Positions 17,445 through 25,746 are shown, numbered from the stretch's first letter. The stretch is DNA of 39,548 nucleotides from an uncultured Ruminiclostridium sp. (GCA_905235805.1 CAJOMV010000043.1:1-39548); one strand, 5' to 3'. The notes: generated by a model not told the origin, from the sequence alone. Program-made: numbers and translations.

Positions 17445-18026
17445 TCAGTCCTCATCATCGGAGATGTCGATAGCTTCCATATTCTCGTTGCCCTCGACCT
17501 CGATAGATGTGTTGATCTTTCTGATCAGCTTAGCATAGACCGGCAGAAGTGCGAGCAGCACCGCGGTTATGATGACGAACACGATGTGCAGTGTCACAAC
17601 GGCCTGTGCCGTGCTTATGTACACCGTCTCATTCGTCACGGCTATCGGATTGTCGGCACGGGTCAGCGCGCTTGTGATGCGGGACAAATATACCACGTCC
17701 ACGAATATCAGCAGCGCCAGCATACCGAACAGCAGTCCCAGCATTATCTTGTTTGCGGGCTTGCGCTTGGGGAAGGTCCTGAGAAATACCACAAACGCGA
17801 GTATCGAGAACAGCATCGCGACGAACTCGCACTGTCCCATATTCGCGCCGTTTATCTTCGCCGTCGTATTCGCTATCGACGAAAGGTTCAGCGAAAAGAT
17901 AAGGAACGCCACCACGAGAAATACCAGAGAGATGTTCTGCGGCGAACGCTTCAGCGAGACCAATGACTTACGAATGACCTCTTTGATACCGCGGCCTTGC
18001 TTTTTCGCGGTTTTCTGATCTGCCAT
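17445..18026 (-). CDS. Tetraspan membrane protein of unknown function (193 aa)
   Basis: Not recognised. The N-terminus (1-29) is strongly basic; four hydrophobic segments follow at about 31-52, 63-82, 93-115 and 137-166; the C-terminus (167-193) is acidic, ending in a run of Asp and Glu. A loop of about 20 residues between helices three and four (TSALTRADNPIAVTNETVY) probably faces outside. AGGAGG lies at a good distance before the ATG. It directly follows the MsmX-like gene (15 bp gap), so both are likely on one transcript and may work together. The opposite charges at its two cytoplasmic ends suggest protein-protein contacts. Confidence 0.75.
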   Translation of the reverse strand: MADQKTAKKQGRGIKEVIRKSLVSLKRSPQNISLVFLVVAFLIFSLNLSSIANTTAKINGANMGQCEFVAMLFSILAFVVFLRTFPKRKPANKIMLGLLFGMLALLIFVDVVYLSRITSALTRADNPIAVTNETVYISTAQAVVTLHIVFVIITAVLLALLPVYAKLIRKINTSIEVEGNENMEAIDISDDED

Positions 18027-18041
18027 CTGCAGTTTCCTCCT

Positions 18042-19103
18042 TTACGCTCTGATAGCGTTTGTTGTTTCCTTGTCGAAGAAATGCTTCTTGTTGAAGGATA
18101 CCTGCACCGTGTCGCCGTACTTGTAATTGCACCAGTCGCGGAATTTGCAGGTTATCTTGTGCTTGCCGACCGTACCGTTGACGAGAGTGTTCTGTCCGAG
18201 GTTCTCGTTCGAGATGACATCGACATTTATCGTGCCGCCCGGAACGACGTTCTCGGGACGGACTCCGAGGGTCACGGTCTTACCCTCATACTCTGTGAGG
18301 ATCTCCTTCTCGGCTGATGTAAGGTCAAGGGTGAACTCGGCGCATACAGCCTGACCGTTCTTTATCTCCACATCAAACAGGTTCATGGGCGGCAGTCCTA
18401 TGAAGCCGGCGACGAACAGGTTCGCGGGGGTGTCGTAAAGCTCGAGGGGAGTACCTATCTGCTGCACATGACCCATGGACATACATACTATCCTGTCAGC
18501 GAGGGTAAGAGCCTCGGTCTGGTCGTGGGTGACATACAGTATCGTGGCGTTGAGGCGCTTGTGGAGCAGCAGTATCTCGCGGCGGGTGGAGCTTCGCAGC
18601 TTCGCGTCGAGATTCGAGAGCGGCTCATCGAACAGGAACACCTTCGGGGTACGCACGATAGCGCGTCCCATGGCGACTCTCTGCCTCTGACCGCCCGAGA
18701 GCTGCGCCGGCTTCTTGTTGAGCTGGGTCGTCAGGTCGAGTATCTCGGCTGCCGCCATTACCTTCTGATGTATCTCGTTCTTGTTCTCCTTGCGGAGCAT
18801 GAGCGAGAACGCCATATTCTCATATACCGTCATGTGACCGTACAGCGCGTAGTTCTGGAACACCATCGCGATATCGCGGTCCTTCGGCGGCATCTGTGTG
18901 ACGTCATTCCCGTCGATTATCAGGTTGCCGGCGGTGATATCCTCAAGTCCCGCGACCATGCGCAGCGTTGTTGACTTTCCGCAGCCCGACGGACCTACAA
19001 GAACTATGAGCTCACCGTCCTTGACATTGAGGTTGAAATCATAGACTGCCTGCACCTTGTTGTCGTAGATCTTTTCAAGATGCTGTAATTTAAGATCACT
19101 CAT
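18042..19103 (-). CDS. msmX: MsmX/UgpC-type sugar ABC transporter ATPase (copy 2)
   Basis: ATPase subunit for carbohydrate import, 353 aa. Walker A GPSGCGKST (37-45), Q-loop in QNYALYGHMTVYEN, signature LSGGQ (135-139), Walker B FLFDE, H-loop THDQTEA, and a shorter C-terminal regulatory domain with GLPPMNLF. AGAGGA precedes the ATG at good spacing. It lies inside the block of four unknown membrane proteins, downstream of the binding protein and permease genes, so it is the most likely energiser of that importer. It differs clearly from copy 1 (for example YGHM versus YPHM in the Q-loop region), so the two are paralogues, not a recent duplication. Confidence 0.92.
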   Translation of the reverse strand: MSDLKLQHLEKIYDNKVQAVYDFNLNVKDGELIVLVGPSGCGKSTTLRMVAGLEDITAGNLIIDGNDVTQMPPKDRDIAMVFQNYALYGHMTVYENMAFSLMLRKENKNEIHQKVMAAAEILDLTTQLNKKPAQLSGGQRQRVAMGRAIVRTPKVFLFDEPLSNLDAKLRSSTRREILLLHKRLNATILYVTHDQTEALTLADRIVCMSMGHVQQIGTPLELYDTPANLFVAGFIGLPPMNLFDVEIKNGQAVCAEFTLDLTSAEKEILTEYEGKTVTLGVRPENVVPGGTINVDVISNENLGQNTLVNGTVGKHKITCKFRDWCNYKYGDTVQVSFNKKHFFDKETTNAIRA

Positions 19104-19116
19104 CTTTTATATCCTC

Positions 19117-19617
19117 TTATTGCTTCTGCTTTTTATCGAGCTCTGCCTGGTAATTGTTAAGAGTAGTGGTTTTCATTATGCCTACGATGCCTGCCGCAAC
19201 GAGCAGCACCGCGGAAACGCACAGACATACCGAGACGTATGTGAACTGGTCGTCCCCCATGACCATAGTCCCCTCCGCGCCGACCACTGTATTCGGGGTC
19301 TCATGGGCTTCGCGGGGAATGTAGAATATGCGCGCTATCTGCAATATACCCAGCACTATCGAGACATAAGCGTAGTTCATCTTGTAGTTCTTCACGCCCT
19401 CGGAGGAGAGGAACGCCAGCAGCATGAACACGAGGTTATATACGACGGAAGCGCCGATGAATATCTTATAGTAGTAGCTGCCCGCGTCCGTTCTGTAAAT
19501 GCTCACGAAGTAGAGCGCGTTCGCCACTATCGCCAGCAGTATCAGATTTGCGGACATCTTGTTCTTTGTAAAGCGAAGGCGATCCTTCTTTATCAATGCG
19601 TCCTTATTTTCCGCCAT
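19117..19617 (-). CDS. Tetraspan membrane protein of unknown function (166 aa)
   Basis: Not recognised. A charged N-terminus (about 20 residues) is followed by four hydrophobic segments (about 22-40, 52-71, 81-100 and 127-148) and a short charged tail rich in Lys and Gln. An external loop of about 25 residues lies between helices three and four. The ATG at 19617 is preferred to an upstream GTG at 19626, since AAGGG is eight bases before it and the preceding gene's TGA ends one base away. Tight coupling with its neighbour (19619-20215) suggests the two form a complex. It is followed after 13 bp by the MsmX-like ATPase gene. Confidence 0.75.
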   Translation of the reverse strand: MAENKDALIKKDRLRFTKNKMSANLILLAIVANALYFVSIYRTDAGSYYYKIFIGASVVYNLVFMLLAFLSSEGVKNYKMNYAYVSIVLGILQIARIFYIPREAHETPNTVVGAEGTMVMGDDQFTYVSVCLCVSAVLLVAAGIVGIMKTTTLNNYQAELDKKQKQ

Positions 19618-19618
19618 A

Positions 19619-20215
19619 TCACTCACCCTTTCCGCTTCCGATAGCCTTCCGCTCCGCCTTCATCACGGCGTTCTTAAAGAACACGTTGGCGACCAGCAGG
19701 CACGCGGTCACTATCAGCAGACCGAACACCCAGAAGCATATATCGAAGAAGAATGTCTCGTCGGGACCTATGTAGAGCGTTCCCCAGTCCTTCGAGAATG
19801 CCGCGAGCTCCTCGAAATTCACGTTATTCCGGAACTGCTGCTTGTAGGAGATTATCTGCGGTATGCACCAGATCGAAACGGCGAGCTGCGCACACGCAAC
19901 GAGTCCCGTAGCAATGTAGTTGCCGATGTAGTACTTGCGGCGTGAGTGTGTGTTGGTGAAGAACAGCGCGAGCGTTATGACGATCAGCACTATGCTTGCC
20001 TTGGTGAAATCGGAATTGAAGGTGAACATATCATAGTACACTCTCGAGCCGGTGACCGAGGAATAATCGAGGTCATAGTCCGGGTAGAGTATCGTCTTGG
20101 AAAGCGCGTCATACAGGTCGGTGGAAAGACCGAGCGAGCAGACGAACACAAGCGCCGCAATTATCAGAGCCGCCATACATATGATCTTCTGAAATATCAT
20201 TTGTTTCTTGTACAT
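19619..20215 (-). CDS. Tetraspan membrane protein of unknown function (198 aa)
   Basis: Not recognised. Four hydrophobic segments at about 9-30, 70-88, 97-120 and 155-178. The loop between helices one and two (about 31-69) is long and rich in Tyr and Asp, and that between three and four (121-154) is aromatic and acidic; both should be extracytoplasmic. The tail is basic and cytoplasmic. AAGGAAGG precedes the ATG. It is the first of the four tetraspan genes after the solute-binding protein, from which it is separated by a 265-bp gap with a palindromic element and a hairpin. The aromatic outer loops would suit contact with sugar or binding protein; this is inference. Confidence 0.75.
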   Translation of the reverse strand: MYKKQMIFQKIICMAALIIAALVFVCSLGLSTDLYDALSKTILYPDYDLDYSSVTGSRVYYDMFTFNSDFTKASIVLIVITLALFFTNTHSRRKYYIGNYIATGLVACAQLAVSIWCIPQIISYKQQFRNNVNFEELAAFSKDWGTLYIGPDETFFFDICFWVFGLLIVTACLLVANVFFKNAVMKAERKAIGSGKGE

Positions 20216-20260
20216 AAGGACCTTCCTTTGTTATGGAATGGGACCGGGGGACTTGCTTAT

Positions 20261-20395
20261 TTTATTACCCCACCAATTAATTCTTTTCTCACAGTCACGA
20301 CACCTGCCATGGCAAAGCCGCATTGCTGTGACTTTGCCGGACCGGTATCGTTCAGAGGACAAGAATTATAAAGAGTTAATTGGTGGAGCAATAAA
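20261..20395 (+). repeat. MITE-like palindromic element (135 bp)
   Basis: The two ends are inverted copies of a 26-bp sequence matching in 23 positions (20261-20286 and 20370-20395; core CCACCAATTAA). An inner inverted repeat GGCAAAG (20311-20317) and CTTTGCC (20332-20338) makes the whole segment foldable into one long interrupted hairpin. It has no coding potential and sits in the gap after the solute-binding protein gene. Size and terminal inverted repeats suggest a miniature inverted-repeat element, but no target duplication is obvious. Confidence 0.5.
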
Positions 20396-20408
20396 TATCC
20401 GCTTTTCG

Positions 20409-20444
20409 CACCGCATATCCCGGCTTTTGCCGGGATACACGGTG
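20409..20444 (-). terminator. Stable stem-loop after the solute-binding protein gene
   Basis: CACCG plus TATCCCGGC pairs with GCCGGGATA plus CGGTG around a four-base loop, with a two-base internal mismatch. It lies 37 bp past the binding protein stop. No T run follows on the minus strand, so it probably protects the upstream mRNA's 3' end and only partly stops transcription, a common way to make more binding protein than downstream products. Confidence 0.55.
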
Positions 20445-20480
20445 CAGCGGACACTGCCGTCAGTCGTTTACGCGGACTGA

Positions 20481-22736
20481 TCAGCCGTTGATGGTGTTGT
20501 AGAATGTCTTGAGTCTGTGCCAAGCTTCATTTCTTCTTGCAAGATATGTCGAGCAGCCCCAACCGCCGTCTGCAACTGCCTTTGTGATAGTGTCGGCTGT
20601 TGTTGCGGCATCTGCGCCTGTCTCGCCTGTGAAGCCCTTGGTGATGATATCAACGAACAGGTTGACCTGCTTCTTGGCGGAGCCGAAGCTTCCGGAAGCG
20701 CTCAGGTTTGTGAGCTCGTTGATAGCGTTTGTCTCAGCGACCTCCTGCGGAAGAACCGTAGGAACGGAGGTGTACCAGGAGTTGGAAGCAAGTGCGAGCT
20801 CGGGGTGCTTGATAGTGCCGAGAGCGATAGCTGTGGAGATGTGGCCTGCGCCTTCCTTACCTACTTCGTGTGTGCACTGATACTCAAATGCCTGGCTCTT
20901 TACGAAGCTGAGGGTCGAACCGATGTAGTTACGCGCGTAGTTGGTGTAGTTACCGTTGGACTTGGACCAGAGCTCTTCATAAGTAGCGTCTGCGATAACG
21001 GGCCACTGCTCGCCGTTGAAATCGAATGTCTCATAGTTGCCGGAAGCGTCCTGCTTGATGAACGCGGAAGGACCATAGGACATGAGGATCATGCCTTCCT
21101 TGCTGTATGCGTAGTCGATGAGCTTGAGAGCAGCGTTGAGCTTGTTTGTGTCGGAGCCTACGCCTGCAGCGGAGATTCCCCAACCGTCTGTCTTGACGGA
21201 ACGCCAGGACTCTGTAAATCTCATGTACTTCTCTTCGCCGTCATTCCAGCGGGATACAGGCACCATAACTGCCATGTACTTCTCGCCGTCTTCGTTCTGA
21301 AGTGCTGTTGCGTTGTAAGCTGTCTGTGTCTGGTTGTAGTCATAGTGCATGAAGCCGTTGTCGTCGGAGAGGTACTTTTCGGTGTTAACGTCCTCTTCGT
21401 TTACGAACGCGCTGGAGATGAGACCTTCCTTGACCATGTCGTTCATCTTTGCGAGTGCTTCGTATGTAGCTGTCTCTGTTCTTGCGTCATGGAGCTCGCC
21501 GTCTGTGCCTACATAGAGGTAATCAAGTCTGGACTCCATACCGCGGATACCGAAGAGAGTACCTGCGAAACGGAACATATCAACACGTCTCTGGTTGTTG
21601 GAATCCTCGCGGGAGTGGAGACCCTGAACAGAGTCAGTACCGTTGAGTGTCTGGGGGTTAGCAACTACGCAGCGGAGGAGAGCAACGAGCTCGTCAACGT
21701 CCCAAGCCGCGTTCTGACCGATGAAGAGGTCTGCGCGGTTCTCACCGTAGTAGCCGTTATAGGTCTTGTCGATGTATTCACGGAGCATGTTGACTGCTGT
21801 AACGCCGTCAACGGAGCCTGCCGCGTTCATCTTATCAACGATGTTGCCGTAAGCGTCGTAGTCCTTGCTGATGGTCTCAACTGCGGAGCCGTCCTTCTTG
21901 ACTACTTCAACGTCGATCTTGCCGGAGGTGGGCATAAAGGGTGTGTAAGCGGGTGTTGCTGTGTTGTTGCTCTTGTCGGCTGCGAATTCGCCGGAGCCGT
22001 TGAGGAGCTTCTCTACCCAGTCGGTTCTCATAAGGGGCATACGCTCGATATCGTTGACACCGTCGAAGTAAGGCGAGAAGTAGATAGCGCCGGAGTTCGG
22101 ACCTGCCGCAGCGCCTGTGATGGAGAGACGAACGATGGGGTTAGCCTCGAGATAAGCCTTGAAGTTAGGCATTTCGTTGAGGTGCTCCGCGAGGTTGATG
22201 AGCTTGCCCTTCTGACCGTTCTCGGAAAGGAGTGTAGCTGTACCGCTGAGCATATCGACCTGATCGAGCTGAGCGTCCCAGTACTGGTACTCATCGGAAG
22301 CGGAGTTGCCCTGGTATTTGTCTTCGATCTTGATGTCGAGGATGGACTGAACTGCCTGCCATGTGGGCTTGAAATCACCGGAGTTGTAGGTGTTGCCGTC
22401 CGCGAGTGTTACGCCTTCGCCTGCGAGGTCTGCGGTGAAGCGCATACCTGTCTTGTCGTTGTTGTAGCCGCAAGCCATACGGAGAACCGTGCCGCTGTCA
22501 TAGGTGAGTGCCGCAGCCTCGATGATCTCCTCCGGAATGGTGCCTGTGGTTGTCTCTGCCGCAGGAGCTGTTGTGGTATCGCCGCCGCCTGCCGGAGCAG
22601 CCGTCGTGGTAGTAGTGCCTGCGTTGTCGTTGCTGCTCGAACCGCCGTCTGTGCTTGTGGTGCCGCAGCCGGACAGTACCGATGTAACTGCGAGAGCCGC
22701 GGTCAGCAGCATTGCTGTGATTCTTGACTTCTTCAT
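20481..22736 (-). CDS. Lipoprotein solute-binding protein of a carbohydrate ABC importer
   Basis: Captures oligosaccharide outside the cell and delivers it to the permeases. The signal peptide (1-23) ends in the lipobox LSGC, so C24 should be lipidated; residues 25-65 are a low-complexity Thr/Gly/Ala linker. The rest resembles the large extracellular solute-binding proteins paired with LplB/LplC-type permeases (Bacillus YtcQ, LplA), but at 751 aa it is some 200-250 residues longer. AAAGGAGG precedes the ATG. Gene order after the two permeases and before the pectin hydrolases indicates oligogalacturonides as ligands. The extra length may carry an additional domain; none is recognised. Confidence 0.9.
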   Translation of the reverse strand: MKKSRITAMLLTAALAVTSVLSGCGTTSTDGGSSSNDNAGTTTTTAAPAGGGDTTTAPAAETTTGTIPEEIIEAAALTYDSGTVLRMACGYNNDKTGMRFTADLAGEGVTLADGNTYNSGDFKPTWQAVQSILDIKIEDKYQGNSASDEYQYWDAQLDQVDMLSGTATLLSENGQKGKLINLAEHLNEMPNFKAYLEANPIVRLSITGAAAGPNSGAIYFSPYFDGVNDIERMPLMRTDWVEKLLNGSGEFAADKSNNTATPAYTPFMPTSGKIDVEVVKKDGSAVETISKDYDAYGNIVDKMNAAGSVDGVTAVNMLREYIDKTYNGYYGENRADLFIGQNAAWDVDELVALLRCVVANPQTLNGTDSVQGLHSREDSNNQRRVDMFRFAGTLFGIRGMESRLDYLYVGTDGELHDARTETATYEALAKMNDMVKEGLISSAFVNEEDVNTEKYLSDDNGFMHYDYNQTQTAYNATALQNEDGEKYMAVMVPVSRWNDGEEKYMRFTESWRSVKTDGWGISAAGVGSDTNKLNAALKLIDYAYSKEGMILMSYGPSAFIKQDASGNYETFDFNGEQWPVIADATYEELWSKSNGNYTNYARNYIGSTLSFVKSQAFEYQCTHEVGKEGAGHISTAIALGTIKHPELALASNSWYTSVPTVLPQEVAETNAINELTNLSASGSFGSAKKQVNLFVDIITKGFTGETGADAATTADTITKAVADGGWGCSTYLARRNEAWHRLKTFYNTING

Positions 22737-22827
22737 TTTTATCCTCCTTTAGGATATTGTTTTCAGTTTGTTTGTCCCTGAAAAGTTTATACCAACCGCC
22801 TTTTGCGGAATGATAACAGATTGTGGC

Positions 22828-23724
22828 TTATTCCTTTACGCCGCCGACGTTGACGCCCTTCGCGAAGTACTTCTGAATGAAGGGGTAGATGACGAGGAGC
22901 GGGATAATGGAGCATACGATGAGCGCGTAGATGACCGAGTCGGGCGCGTAGCTGTGGCTTAGCTGCCAGTTGGTGGTGAGCTCGGGGTCGGAGTATTCCT
23001 CGAGACGCAGTCTCAGGTAAACCTGAAGGGGCTGCTCGTTTGCGCTGGAGATCATCTGTCTTGCCCAGAAGTATCCGTTCCAGCGCGATATTCCGAAGAA
23101 CAGCGCTACCGTCGCGATTATGGATTTGCTCATGGGGAGATACACTCTCCAAAGCACCTGCATTTCCGTCGCGCCGTCCACGATAGCGGCTTCCTCTATC
23201 TCGGAAGGCACGCCCTCGAAGGAGTTGCGCAGCAGGATTATGTTCATTGCCTGCATACCCATTGCGATGACTACCAGCCACTTGTCGTCCATGATGCCCA
23301 TGCCCTGGAACACGCGCTTTGTGGCGAGGTAATTCAGGTACTGCGGTACGAGACCTGCGCTGAACCACATTGTGAATACGAGGAAGAAGTTGAAGGCTTT
23401 ACGGAACAGGAGGCGCTTCTTCGAGAGCGCGTACGCGCCGAATATCGAGAGCAGCATTTCCCAGATAGTACCGTAGAATGTGAGGAACAGCGTATTTGTG
23501 TAGGAGTTCCAGAACGTATTGTCGTTGAATACGTCCCTGAACGCGTCAAACTGAACGTTCTTCGGGAAGAGGATTATCGTCGAATCCCTTACCTCCACAT
23601 ATCCGCTTATCGCGGAGGATATGGTGTAGATGAAGGGATACAGACAGCCTATCGCGAACATCGTCAGCAGCAGATAGCTTATTATCTTGAAAATAAGCTC
23701 CGAGATCTCAAGTTTTCTCTTCAT
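22828..23724 (-). CDS. Carbohydrate ABC transporter permease (LplC/YtcP type)
   Basis: One of two membrane subunits of the importer, 298 aa, with six predicted helices. The cytoplasmic EAA loop that contacts the ATPase lies around residues 177-199 (EEAAIVDGATEMQVLWRVYL). The C-terminus (KYFAKGVNVGGVKE) is the conserved end of the LplC/YtcP subfamily. AGGTGG precedes the ATG, 12 bp after the partner permease gene. Bacillus YteP-YtcP-YtcQ imports rhamnogalacturonan fragments, and the similarity together with the adjoining GH28/GH105/GH4 genes supports pectic oligosaccharide transport. A 91-bp gap separates it from the binding protein gene. Confidence 0.94.
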   Translation of the reverse strand: MKRKLEISELIFKIISYLLLTMFAIGCLYPFIYTISSAISGYVEVRDSTIILFPKNVQFDAFRDVFNDNTFWNSYTNTLFLTFYGTIWEMLLSIFGAYALSKKRLLFRKAFNFFLVFTMWFSAGLVPQYLNYLATKRVFQGMGIMDDKWLVVIAMGMQAMNIILLRNSFEGVPSEIEEAAIVDGATEMQVLWRVYLPMSKSIIATVALFFGISRWNGYFWARQMISSANEQPLQVYLRLRLEEYSDPELTTNWQLSHSYAPDSVIYALIVCSIIPLLVIYPFIQKYFAKGVNVGGVKE

Positions 23725-23736
23725 ACTGCCACCTCT

Positions 23737-24801
23737 TTAATAAAGCGATGTGTCGGACGCTTTTTTGGCTATCGTGTTGGCGCCTATTACCAGCAACATT
23801 CCGATCACATTGTTCATCATTTCCGCCGCCGAGACAAGTCCCTTCAGCGACCCGGCTATACCGTTTCTCTGCGCGAATGTCGAGACGACGTCGGCAGTGA
23901 CGTAGGTGTTCGGGTTATAGAGCAGCAGCACCTTTTCATATCCGATGTTGAGCAGCGAGCCTATTCTCGTGATGAGCATGATAACGATAGTGGAGAGAAT
24001 GAACGGAAGGACAACGTATCTCATCTGCGCCATCTTGCCCGCGCCATCTATCTGCGCGGCTTCGTAGCTTGTCGGGGATATCGCGATTATCGCCGCGAAG
24101 AAAACGATGCTGTCGTAGCCCGCGCCCTCCCAGATACCGCTTATCTGGTATATCGCGCGGAAGAAGGACGGGTTGTTCAGCATACCGGAGTAGGCGGTCT
24201 CACTTGAGATGAGTCCCATATTCGTCAGGAGCTGCGCGATGACGCCGGGCTGTGTGCCGGAAGCGTCCGAGCCCTGCTTCACCAGCATTATTACCAACGA
24301 GGTCATAACGACCGTGGACATGAACTTAGGCAGATATGTAAGCACCTGATAGATGCTTCTCGCGATGTTCGAGCGGATCTCGTTGAAGAACAGCGCTATG
24401 ATTATCGGCACCGGGAAGCCGAACACCAGTCCGTAGAAGCTCAGCAGGAAGGTGTTGCGGAACGCGCGCCAGAACTGAAGCGACAGCTCCGGGTTGCCGA
24501 TACCCGTCAACAGCGTCCTGAAGTAGGAAAAACCGGAGTAGTACTGCTCCGCGACCGTTTTCGTGTCCTCGGTCAGCTTGAAGCTTCCCAGCAGCTCGTA
24601 CATCGGGAAGTAGCGCCACAGCAGGAACACGAGTATCATCGGTATCAGCATGACGTACAGTCTCCAGTCCTTCAGCACCGTCTTGACAACGTTCAGCCAG
24701 TAGTGCTTCTCGACATCGTCCCTTACCGCCTGTTCGGGGTTCTCGATGTATGTGCCGCTCTCCTCATCGAAGATAAGGTAGTCGGCAGCGTTGACTTTCA
24801 T
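23737..24801 (-). CDS. Carbohydrate ABC transporter permease (LplB/YteP type)
   Basis: Second membrane subunit, 354 aa. A cytoplasmic N-terminal extension of about 45 residues (including FDEESGTYIENPEQAVRDD) precedes the usual start of LplB/YteP permeases (DWRLYVMLIPMILVFLLWRY). The EAA loop reads YEAAQIDGAGKMAQMRYVVL at about 262-281. The C-terminus has NNVIGMLLVIGANTIAKK, the subfamily signature. AGGAGGG precedes the ATG. The long N-terminus is unusual in length and could dock an accessory protein. Partner of the LplC-type permease 12 bp downstream. Confidence 0.94.
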   Translation of the reverse strand: MKVNAADYLIFDEESGTYIENPEQAVRDDVEKHYWLNVVKTVLKDWRLYVMLIPMILVFLLWRYFPMYELLGSFKLTEDTKTVAEQYYSGFSYFRTLLTGIGNPELSLQFWRAFRNTFLLSFYGLVFGFPVPIIIALFFNEIRSNIARSIYQVLTYLPKFMSTVVMTSLVIMLVKQGSDASGTQPGVIAQLLTNMGLISSETAYSGMLNNPSFFRAIYQISGIWEGAGYDSIVFFAAIIAISPTSYEAAQIDGAGKMAQMRYVVLPFILSTIVIMLITRIGSLLNIGYEKVLLLYNPNTYVTADVVSTFAQRNGIAGSLKGLVSAAEMMNNVIGMLLVIGANTIAKKASDTSLY

Positions 24802-24854
24802 CTTTTTAAGCCCTCCTTATTATATATAAGTGTAGTATCTTCGTAATTATCGGT

Positions 24855-25463
24855 TCAGTCATTCTCTCCGTATTCGGTATCGCCGTAATCGGGTATCTGC
24901 TCTTTATTGCGTTCAGCCTGTGTGCGGAGCAGGTATGCGACCTGGTCCTCGAACAGTCCGTCTATCCTTCTCGCCAGCAGCACCGTCACTATCGAGAACA
25001 CCAGTGACAACGAGTCGGTCGCGACCAGTCTCACGATATCTCCGAAGCCGCCCCCGAAGGCAAATCCCACTGCCCAGCGTCCGAGCTGCACCCCGCAGAA
25101 CGCGGTGACCACGAACAGCACCGTCAGCGGTATCTTCGACCGTATCTTTTCCTTTTCCCACGCTCTGAACAGGAGCAGCGCCAGCAGCCCGAAGCAGTTT
25201 CCGACGCAGTATATCACATACTGCTCTGCGCTCGCCCCGGACACTACGCACAGCGCAAGACCGCCGCCGACCGCATGGACCGCGGCATACGCACCCCACC
25301 GCATCATCACGATGCACACCACAGCCGTCATGGGCGACAATATGTATGCTTCCGCCGGGAACCAGACTCTTGCGGCGATATTTATAAGCACCTCCGCACC
25401 CACAAGCATAGCCAGTAAGATGCAAAGGTCGATATTTCTGTATTGTTTCAGCGACAGATTCAT
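24855..25463 (-). CDS. Polytopic membrane protein, possibly ECF S-component-like
   Basis: A 202-aa protein with about six hydrophobic segments (roughly 12-32, 38-54, 57-77, 82-100, 110-130, 143-165) and a hydrophilic C-terminal tail (170-202) rich in Glu, Asn and Asp. Size, topology and the short basic N-terminus resemble substrate-binding S components of energy-coupling factor transporters or small regulatory membrane proteins; no diagnostic motif was found, so the function is open. AGAGGA lies nine bases before the ATG. It is the first gene after the 417-bp control region and leads the permease, binding protein and hydrolase genes, so it belongs to the pectin transporter operon. Confidence 0.7.
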   Translation of the reverse strand: MNLSLKQYRNIDLCILLAMLVGAEVLINIAARVWFPAEAYILSPMTAVVCIVMMRWGAYAAVHAVGGGLALCVVSGASAEQYVIYCVGNCFGLLALLLFRAWEKEKIRSKIPLTVLFVVTAFCGVQLGRWAVGFAFGGGFGDIVRLVATDSLSLVFSIVTVLLARRIDGLFEDQVAYLLRTQAERNKEQIPDYGDTEYGEND

Positions 25464-25688
25464 TTACGCCATTCCTCTGCGCCGGGTCAACATGCACAAT
25501 TCAGACACACGGTTTTGTCACAAACTGCACAAAAAGTGATGAAAAAGTTTTAACCGGACGCACATCTTTTATTCATTTTAACCTAAAACGGACATACAAT
25601 ACAAGGCAAATAACAGACAATTTATGTACTATTCGGACATCTTTGCCCGAAATTATGCACAAACCACATTGATACATTTACACAAATA

Positions 25689-25726
25689 CCCGTCCGATAA
25701 AGCGTTTCATTTGTCCGATTTGTCAA
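25689..25726 (-). promoter_or_regulatory. Candidate AraC-type operator, two direct repeats at 21-bp spacing
   Basis: GTCCGAT occurs at 25692-25698 and 25713-25719, exactly two helical turns apart, the layout expected for the two half-sites of an AraC-family dimer. Read on the minus strand, the second copy gives TTGACAAATCGGACAAATG, sharing ACAAATCGGACA with 11534-11550. Confidence 0.45.
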
Positions 25727-25746
25727 ATATTGAACAAACCCTGTGA

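Noticed and set aside
20517-22727. 736-codon open frame on the plus strand
   Set aside because: It is antisense to the solute-binding protein gene; the sequence is rich in Cys, Val and Glu as expected of a reversed coding strand, with no family resemblance or ribosome binding site.
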